This document shows positions 1 through 7,800 of a DNA stretch of 7,800 nucleotides, piece after piece. Numbering within the stretch: position 1 is the stretch's first letter; every line of letters begins with the position of its first letter. The stretch covers positions 1-7,800 of the forward strand of contig DDBO01000049.1 in NCBI GenBank assembly GCA_002332755.1, in the 5' to 3' direction. The stretch comes from Bacteroidales bacterium UBA2030. GTDB taxonomy: Bacteria > Bacteroidota > Bacteroidia > Bacteroidales > TTA-H9. The position numbers and the translations under genes are program-made. The notes beneath the pieces are model-generated. The model was not told the origin of the DNA and did no database searches. It saw nothing but the letters and a program-made list of their open reading frames with translations.

Positions 1-1313
1 ATATTTACCACCTCTTCAAGTTTTTCCTTGGTGCGGGCCTCGGCCAAAAACCGTAAGTAGGGTTCTGTATTGGAGGGTCTGATGTTGAACCACCAATCCT
101 GAAATTCTATGCGGTAACCGTCAAAATCATAAACCCGCACGGGCTTTTCCAGGGCTGTAAAATATTGTATCACCCGTTGCATCGCTCCTGCTTTATCTTC
201 TATCCGGAAGTTTATTTCTCCACTGTTGTGGTAGCGCTTAATTCCGGAAATAACCTCAGAGACTTTAAAGCCCTTTTGCTTGAAGCGGTTTAGGATATCA
301 AGCAGACGGAGTGCAGCCAGCAAACCCGAATCGGAATAATAAAAATCTTTGAAATAATAATGCCCGGCCAGTTCTCCGCCAAAAAGTCCATCCATTTCCC
401 TTAATTTGCGTGCCGCAAAAGCACGTCCTACTTTCCAAATATGTACTTCAGCACCCATTTCCCCGAGGTACTCGGTTACGCTTTTGCTGGTACGAATATC
501 TTGCAGCACTTTTGCCTGAAGTTTTCCCTCAGGCGCATAATAGTGGGCCATCAAAGCTACCATGAGATCAGGAGAGATAAAGCTGCCCTTTTCATCAACA
601 AACATGACCCTATCTGCATCTCCATCGAAAATAACCCCCAGGTCGGCCTTTTCTTTCACCACTGTCTCTTTCAGGGCTATAAGATTTTTTTCTTCTAACG
701 GATTGGCTTCGTGATTGGGAAAGGTACCATCCGGTTCCTCAAACAGATAAACATGCTCGTCGCCCAAAAGCTGGCGGGCAAATAGTCCTGCCATCCCATT
801 GCTGCAATCTATCACGAGTTTTAGACCCTGGAGATTGTATATTCCGCTTTGCTTTAAAAAATCAAGATATTCCTTATGTTTTGGAAAGGGAATAATGACA
901 CCGGGGGCTTCTGTAGCTTGCGGCGGAGTTTTGATCTTCTCTTCCAGCCACTTAAGTCCATTTTCATATCCAATGGGGAGGGCATTTTTCCCGCTGATTT
1001 TCATTCCGTTATATTCGGGAGGGTTGTGCGAAGCTGTAATCATAACTGAGGCTTGAAAGTCGCAGCGGGCAGTTGTCCAATAAACCATTGGCGTTGTACA
1101 AATGCCAAGGTCGTAAACCGTAGCTCCTGCAACAGTTATGCCTTCGCATAAGGCTTCATGAATTTCGGGAGACGAAACCCTTACATCACGGCCCACCAAA
1201 ACCTTATTTGTTTTGAGAAGTTCAGGCAGATAAAATCCAATGCGGCGGGCTTCTTCCCGACTAAAATCGCGACCGTAGACTCCGCGGATATCATAGGCTT
1301 TAAATGCAGACAT
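1..1313 (-). CDS. manB: Phosphomannomutase/phosphoglucomutase, C-terminus cut by window edge
   Basis: This enzyme of the alpha-D-phosphohexomutase family interconverts hexose 6-phosphate and hexose 1-phosphate (mannose and/or glucose) in the cytosol, feeding sugar-nucleotide and surface-polysaccharide synthesis. The reading frame is open from ATG at 1313 to base 1, giving 437 residues and no frameshift. Visible motifs are the N-terminal FKAYDIRG (4-11), the phosphoserine loop TASHNP with catalytic Ser95, the metal loop DGDADR (230-235), the sugar-binding loop GELAGH (313-318) and the domain-4 phosphate loop RPSNTEPYLR (412-421). Related proteins are about 455 residues long, so probably only 10-25 residues and the stop lie outside the window. 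The C-terminal part resembles E. coli ManB/CpsG (SGEIN, then F-N-I/L-R-x-SNTEP), which supports the symbol. Mannose versus glucose preference cannot be read from sequence. Two positions near the sugar loop are unusual: Arg297 stands where His is usual, and Ala316 where Ser is usual. The gene is divergent from valS across about 120 bp and has its own promoter candidate. Confidence 0.93.
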   Translation of the reverse strand, partial: MSAFKAYDIRGVYGRDFSREEARRIGFYLPELLKTNKVLVGRDVRVSSPEIHEALCEGITVAGATVYDLGICTTPMVYWTTARCDFQASVMITASHNPPEYNGMKISGKNALPIGYENGLKWLEEKIKTPPQATEAPGVIIPFPKHKEYLDFLKQSGIYNLQGLKLVIDCSNGMAGLFARQLLGDEHVYLFEEPDGTFPNHEANPLEEKNLIALKETVVKEKADLGVIFDGDADRVMFVDEKGSFISPDLMVALMAHYYAPEGKLQAKVLQDIRTSKSVTEYLGEMGAEVHIWKVGRAFAARKLREMDGLFGGELAGHYYFKDFYYSDSGLLAALRLLDILNRFKQKGFKVSEVISGIKRYHNSGEINFRIEDKAGAMQRVIQYFTALEKPVRVYDFDGYRIEFQDWWFNIRPSNTEPYLRFLAEARTKEKLEEVVN

Positions 1314-1331
1314 ATTTATCTGTTTTTGGGG

Positions 1332-1361
1332 CAAAAATAGGGATACCCTTTCAAATGCAAA
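1332..1361 (-). promoter_or_regulatory. Bacteroidota-type promoter for the phosphohexomutase gene
   Basis: Read on the minus strand, TATTTTTG (1339-1332) matches the Bacteroidota -7 consensus TAnnTTTG exactly, and TTTG (1361-1358) matches the -33 element, with 18 bases between them. This would place the transcription start near 1325 and leave a leader of roughly 12 bases before the ATG at 1313. It is the only promoter candidate in the window with both elements. The boxes are seen directly; function is inferred from the known sigma-ABfr consensus. Confidence 0.6.
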
Positions 1362-1379
1362 GAATTCGTTGTAAATCCT

Positions 1380-1387
1380 TAATTTTG
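1380..1387 (+). promoter_or_regulatory. Candidate -7 box for valS
   Basis: TAATTTTG is an exact match to TAnnTTTG and lies 47 bases upstream of the valS ATG, giving a predicted transcription start near 1394 and an AT-rich leader of about 40 bases. No TTTG is found at the expected -33 distance, so the call rests on one short element in AT-rich DNA. The leader is too short for a T-box or similar aminoacylation-sensing riboswitch. Confidence 0.42.
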
Positions 1388-1434
1388 CCGCCTTATTACA
1401 AAATTCTGGGTTAATAAATTACAAATTATTGACA

Positions 1435-4083
<2,649 letters not shown>

Positions 4084-4159
4084 AAGGATAGGCTACCTGT
4101 CGTTTTTGCAGAATAATTGGCAACGTCCGAACCAATGGTTGTAATTCTTTGGGGATTTT

Positions 4160-4183
4160 AAAAATACCTTCTGCTAAAGCAGA
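4160..4183 (-). terminator. Candidate hairpin terminator of the histidine kinase gene
   Basis: Reading the minus strand, a hairpin (stem TCTGC/GCAGA, loop TTTA; 4183-4170) begins three bases after the kinase stop codon and is followed by AGGTA and then five T residues (4164-4160). The five-base-pair stem and the spacer before the T-run make it a weak intrinsic terminator. Because the gap of 103 bp to valS is convergent, the hairpin could also slow transcripts arriving from valS, although only a short T-run follows it on that strand. Confidence 0.38.
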
Positions 4184-4186
4184 TGT

Positions 4187-7100
4187 TTAGTGGAGATATT
4201 GAATAATATGGTCAAGCAGCTGATGGCGCTTAAAAGGTTTGCTTAAATAATCATCGCAACCGGCACTTAGCGCGCGTTCTCTGTCACCACTCATGGCATA
4301 GGCAGTCTGGGCAATGACAGGTATATAGGGATTCATTGCTTTAATTCTTCTGGTAATTTCCAGGCCGTCTATTCCGGGAAGTCGGATATCCATAAGGATA
4401 ATATCTGGTCGACCTCCTTCCTCAATATATTTTAATGCCGTTTCTCCATCTGTAAAATGAATAAGTCGTGTTTTATATTTTCTTAAAATGCTCTCTATTA
4501 GGTAGTAATTGGTTTCTTCATCTTCCACTACCATAATTTCTGCTGTCGTTAGGGCTTCATATTTTTTGCATACAGGTTTATTCGCTGTGTCTTCGGGCAG
4601 GCAGGGCAGTTCTACAAAAAACGTGGTTCCTGCACCCGGTTCTGATTCAAAATATACCCGCCCCTCCATGATTTCGGTTAATGCTTTAACCAGGGTCAGA
4701 CCAATACCGGCTCCTCCGTATTTACGAGTGCTGCTTTCGTCACCCTGTCTGAATTTTTGAAAAATGATATCGCGCTTTTCTTCTGGTATTCCAATACCTG
4801 TATCCTTCACAAAAAAGGTAACCTTCCCCTGATCGGCTAACCATCCATATTCCACAAATCCTTTTTCGGTAAATTTCAGACTGTTTTTAATTAAGTTGAT
4901 GAGTATTTCAAGCAGCTTTTGATAATCAGTCACTATTTTGATGTCAGGCACTGAGGGATCAGGAATGTATCTGATTTCAATATGATGTTTGTTTTCAACG
5001 TGTTGATACGATAAGGCAATATCTTTAATATCGTTGAAAACCCTCGAAATGCTGATGGATTCTTTGCTAAGGGTGAGTTGACCGGCTTCGAGTGCCGAGA
5101 GATGAAACATATCGTTTATTAGATTGAGCAGATGCGTACCGCTGGCCTGAATAGTGCGTATACAATCGAGGATTTCCTCTATGGCCATATTTTCATCAAT
5201 CAAGCTGGCGAATCCTATGATTGCATTGAGGGGAGTTCGCAGTTCATGCGACATGGTAGCCAGAAAGCTTGATTTAAGTTTTTCGCTTTCTTCTGCTTTA
5301 GAAAGAGCTTTTTTAAGCTCACTCACCAGGCGTTGTTGTTCTACTGTACTCCATACAGCATCCATCAACAAGGCACCTTCCCTTAGGTGGTAATTACCAT
5401 AAGCTTTTTCATTAAAACTTCCCAGAATAAGAGCTGCGCTAAAATGCCCCTCCGAACTCACAGGAATCATCAACAAGCTTTTCATTGAAGAGCCAGGACA
5501 GATGGTTTTTATGAGGCTATCATCAGTTTCTGAATTGAGAATAATTGGCTGATTTTCATTTAAGGCTTTAATAATCAGGTTATTGGGTTGGTTGAGTATC
5601 GAGTGGATATTTTTTTGAAGGGTGCATTCCTCTTGCCAATTTTCTGTTTGGGCATGAATAGTAACCTCCATAATGTGGGGGTGGTATTCAAAAATCAAGC
5701 CCAAATCTCCTCCGAGCAATAAAAGTGATTCTCTGAGAGTTTTTATGAGCATTTTTTTGTAATCCATGCTCGGAGATTGGGTAATGCTGAGAATCAGCTC
5801 AATGAGACGGGTATGACGCTCAAGATGTCGCTGGTTTTGTTTTTGAAGGGTGATGTCTTCATAAATTCCAAATATTCCGACGAGTTGGTCTTTCAATCTT
5901 ACTGGCCTCCCTGTTAGCCTTACGTCGATAAGGGTACCATCTTTTTTCTTGCGTTTAGTTTCTACAAAGATTCCCTGATTGTCGATGACTTTTTCGATGA
6001 TTTCACTCCATTCGCCATATTTATCTTCAGGGACTATCAGTTGGCTAATGTAATGTCCGGAGGCTTCCTCAAAGGTGTATCCAAATATTCCGGTGAAAGA
6101 TTTGTTTACTCTTAGGATTCTGTTTTCAGCATCAAGAAAAACCAGACCATATGGACTGTTATTAAAAAGTTCTTCAAAAAATGTTTGCTGCAGGAGTGCT
6201 TCAGTGGATAATCGTTCCACTTCTGAAATGTTTAGCCCGATAGAGTGAATTTCAATGAGCTGTCCGCTTTCGTCGAAAATGCCTCTATCACTCCATAAGT
6301 GCCATTCGGGGCCATTTTTCCCCTGGCTGACATGTTTGTCAAGAATAATAGGGTTCTCTGGGGTGAGCTGGTTAACCTTATCTTTAATTCTTTTTCTATC
6401 CTCCTCCTTCAGCCTTGAATAAATATTATAACCTACATCGCCCGAGTCTCCATACAAATTTTTATATGCCCGATTCGAATATAAGATACTTCCGTCGGGT
6501 TTCCATCTGACGAGCAGTTCACTAAAATCATCGAGAAGGCCGGTATATAATTTTTGTTGTTTTACATAATTATCTTCTGCTAATTTTTGCGCCGTTAAAT
6601 CTTCAACGAACATAATGTAATAGGCTGGTTTCCCGGAGGAATCCATCACCTGGCTGATCACCCTGTTTATGTATTTTACTTCACCCTGTCGGGTCAGTAA
6701 GCGGTGCTGAAAGGCATTGTTATTCTCGCTTAAGGGTAAAAGTGCGAATGTCGGATGAAGAAAAGCTCTGTCGTCAACGGGAATGAGGGATTCGAGGGAC
6801 TTACCAGCAAGTTCTTCCTTCTCATAGTCAACGATTTCGGAAAACTTTTTGTTGCAATCAATTATTTTTAGATCAAGCCCGAGATGAATTATACCAATTG
6901 CAGATTGATTGAAAATGGCTTCAACCCGTTGATTGTATTCGGCTGCTTCTGCCTCGATCTTTTTACGCTGGGTCACATCGCGCAGGTTGGCAATAGCTAA
7001 TTCAGCATGTGGATCGTAAACACTGGCCAATAATTCATAAATTTGAATTTCTTTATTCGAATGGAAAATTTTTATTTCTGTTTGAAGAGTTCCTTCTTCG

Positions 7101-7702
7101 AAAAGCGCATAAAATTTATTCTGAATCATGGCTATCTCATCTTCTGGCACCAAATTCCATAGCGATTCACCAATAAGCCTGGGCTTGCTTTGGTCGATAT
7201 AATTACAAAAACGCTCGTTGGCATCATAAATGATGCCCTGGCGATTGATGATAAGTATACCATCATTGGAAACACCGAATAGCCGTTGATATTTATTTTC
7301 AGCTTGCAATACTTTTTTACTCAATGTTTCTAAGGGTGTGATATCATCGAATAACACCCCAAAATATCCTTTATGGGGACAAAAGGCGGAAACCCTGAAT
7401 TTTTTGCCCAGGTCGCTCGAGAAATTTTCAAAACTATCTGGTTCGCCGGTAGTGGCTACCCGTCCATATTTTTTTATCCAGAAATCTTCTATCCCCGGAA
7501 GAATTTCCCGAATCTTTTTTCCAATTACGAAATCCCGGCTTAAGCCTGTCATGCGGGTAAAGGGTTCATTTATATCAATAAAAAGATAGTCAATGGGTTG
7601 TCCCTGATTGTCGTAAATCATGCGATGAAGTGCATAACCAAGGGATAAGGAATGGAATACCTGAACATGTTCAAAATTCAACTCACCATCAATACCTTGC
7701 AT
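4187..7702 (-). CDS. Soluble multi-PAS/GAF hybrid sensor histidine kinase with C-terminal receiver
   Basis: This is a 1171-residue sensor kinase with no signal peptide or membrane segment, so it probably senses cytosolic cues. Five PAS domains lie at about 11-126, 136-248, 256-376, 387-498 and 503-621; several end in the usual DIT/DVT/DLT junction. A GAF domain (about 631-790) and a charged coiled linker follow. The HisKA domain has the autophosphorylation site His819 in MSHELRTPLN. The HATPase domain shows an N-box with Asn940, a G1 box DTGIGI (967-972), FQKFRQGD and the G2 box GGAGIGL. The receiver domain (about 1054-1169) has the acidic pair Glu1060/Asp1061, phospho-acceptor Asp1105 in LMDIRLPG, Thr1133 and Lys1155 (LSKPF). 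All catalytic residues are present, so it should be active. It has no DNA-binding output domain, so signal must leave through an Hpt protein or another partner not seen here. The ligand is unknown. I chose ATG 7702; TTG at 7729 would add nine residues. It is transcribed alone in this window. Confidence 0.95.
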   Translation of the reverse strand: MQGIDGELNFEHVQVFHSLSLGYALHRMIYDNQGQPIDYLFIDINEPFTRMTGLSRDFVIGKKIREILPGIEDFWIKKYGRVATTGEPDSFENFSSDLGKKFRVSAFCPHKGYFGVLFDDITPLETLSKKVLQAENKYQRLFGVSNDGILIINRQGIIYDANERFCNYIDQSKPRLIGESLWNLVPEDEIAMIQNKFYALFEEGTLQTEIKIFHSNKEIQIYELLASVYDPHAELAIANLRDVTQRKKIEAEAAEYNQRVEAIFNQSAIGIIHLGLDLKIIDCNKKFSEIVDYEKEELAGKSLESLIPVDDRAFLHPTFALLPLSENNNAFQHRLLTRQGEVKYINRVISQVMDSSGKPAYYIMFVEDLTAQKLAEDNYVKQQKLYTGLLDDFSELLVRWKPDGSILYSNRAYKNLYGDSGDVGYNIYSRLKEEDRKRIKDKVNQLTPENPIILDKHVSQGKNGPEWHLWSDRGIFDESGQLIEIHSIGLNISEVERLSTEALLQQTFFEELFNNSPYGLVFLDAENRILRVNKSFTGIFGYTFEEASGHYISQLIVPEDKYGEWSEIIEKVIDNQGIFVETKRKKKDGTLIDVRLTGRPVRLKDQLVGIFGIYEDITLQKQNQRHLERHTRLIELILSITQSPSMDYKKMLIKTLRESLLLLGGDLGLIFEYHPHIMEVTIHAQTENWQEECTLQKNIHSILNQPNNLIIKALNENQPIILNSETDDSLIKTICPGSSMKSLLMIPVSSEGHFSAALILGSFNEKAYGNYHLREGALLMDAVWSTVEQQRLVSELKKALSKAEESEKLKSSFLATMSHELRTPLNAIIGFASLIDENMAIEEILDCIRTIQASGTHLLNLINDMFHLSALEAGQLTLSKESISISRVFNDIKDIALSYQHVENKHHIEIRYIPDPSVPDIKIVTDYQKLLEILINLIKNSLKFTEKGFVEYGWLADQGKVTFFVKDTGIGIPEEKRDIIFQKFRQGDESSTRKYGGAGIGLTLVKALTEIMEGRVYFESEPGAGTTFFVELPCLPEDTANKPVCKKYEALTTAEIMVVEDEETNYYLIESILRKYKTRLIHFTDGETALKYIEEGGRPDIILMDIRLPGIDGLEITRRIKAMNPYIPVIAQTAYAMSGDRERALSAGCDDYLSKPFKRHQLLDHIIQYLH

Positions 7703-7749
7703 CTCAAAGAAGGATTTTCTTTGTGCCAAAGATACTTTTTTTTAAAAAA

Positions 7750-7757
7750 CAAAACTA
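7750..7757 (-). promoter_or_regulatory. Candidate -7 box for the histidine kinase gene
   Basis: On the minus strand TAGTTTTG matches TAnnTTTG exactly. The predicted transcription start is near 7743, about 41 bases before ATG 7702 and about 14 before the alternative TTG 7729. No TTTG is seen at the -33 position; that stretch is instead an AT palindrome. This is single-element evidence in AT-rich DNA. Confidence 0.42.
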
Positions 7758-7766
7758 TAATTATGG

Positions 7767-7778
7767 AAAAATATTTTT
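7767..7778. repeat. Perfect 12-bp AT palindrome upstream of the kinase promoter
   Basis: AAAAATATTTTT is a perfect inverted repeat centred about 15 bases upstream of the kinase -7 box, over the place where the -33 element would sit. It could be an operator or an UP-like A-tract, but such palindromes arise often by chance in AT-rich DNA. The rest of 7703-7800 is AT-rich and holds no supported gene. Confidence 0.25.
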
Positions 7779-7800
7779 AAAATGGGAAAATGGTTGAATG

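Noticed and set aside
441..1340. Short plus-strand open frames opposite the phosphohexomutase gene
   Set aside because: They are antisense to an intact, well-supported enzyme frame and encode low-complexity or aromatic-rich peptides with no motif.
1429..1434. TTG at 1429 as the valS start
   Set aside because: An in-frame ATG follows two codons later and gives the more typical N-terminus; nothing favours the TTG.
1388..1434. Possible T-box or attenuator leader for valS
   Set aside because: The leader is only about 40 bases and AT-rich, with no stem-loop or T-box sequence.
4116..4136. Hairpin ATTGG/CCAAT as a valS terminator
   Set aside because: Only five base pairs around an 11-base loop and no T-run directly after it on the plus strand.
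7782..7800. ATG on the plus strand that stays open to the window edge, a possible divergent gene
   Set aside because: Only six codons are visible, with no plus-strand promoter match or other support.

Overview
This window reads as ordinary chromosomal DNA from a member of the Bacteroidota. The evidence is indirect. All three genes have an upstream match to the Bacteroidota -7 promoter consensus (TAnnTTTG). None has a convincing Shine-Dalgarno sequence, as is common in that phylum. The proteins also have a Bacteroidota flavour, notably a long soluble multi-PAS hybrid histidine kinase. No 16S rRNA or other marker is present, so genus and family cannot be given.

Layout: (1) 1-1313, minus strand, most of a phosphomannomutase/phosphoglucomutase (manB-type), cut at its C-terminus by the window edge. 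(2) 1314-1434, a compact divergent promoter region with a -7 box on each strand. (3) 1435-4083, plus strand, a complete valyl-tRNA synthetase (valS). (4) 4084-4186, a short convergent intergenic gap with a candidate hairpin terminator for the gene on its right. (5) 4187-7702, minus strand, a complete cytosolic hybrid sensor histidine kinase with five PAS domains, a GAF domain, HisKA, HATPase and a C-terminal receiver. (6) 7703-7800, the AT-rich upstream region of the kinase, with a -7 box and a small perfect AT palindrome.

The three genes are separate transcription units and do not form a pathway. manB interconverts hexose phosphates for sugar-nucleotide and surface-glycan synthesis. valS is housekeeping translation. 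The kinase is an orphan signalling protein with no partner response regulator in view. I see no mobile element, CRISPR array, rRNA or tRNA gene, toxin-antitoxin pair or defence cassette. Nothing here amounts to a previously undescribed system. The points most worth a second look are two altered active-site positions in the mutase, the unknown ligands and phosphorelay partner of the kinase, and the ambiguous kinase start codon.
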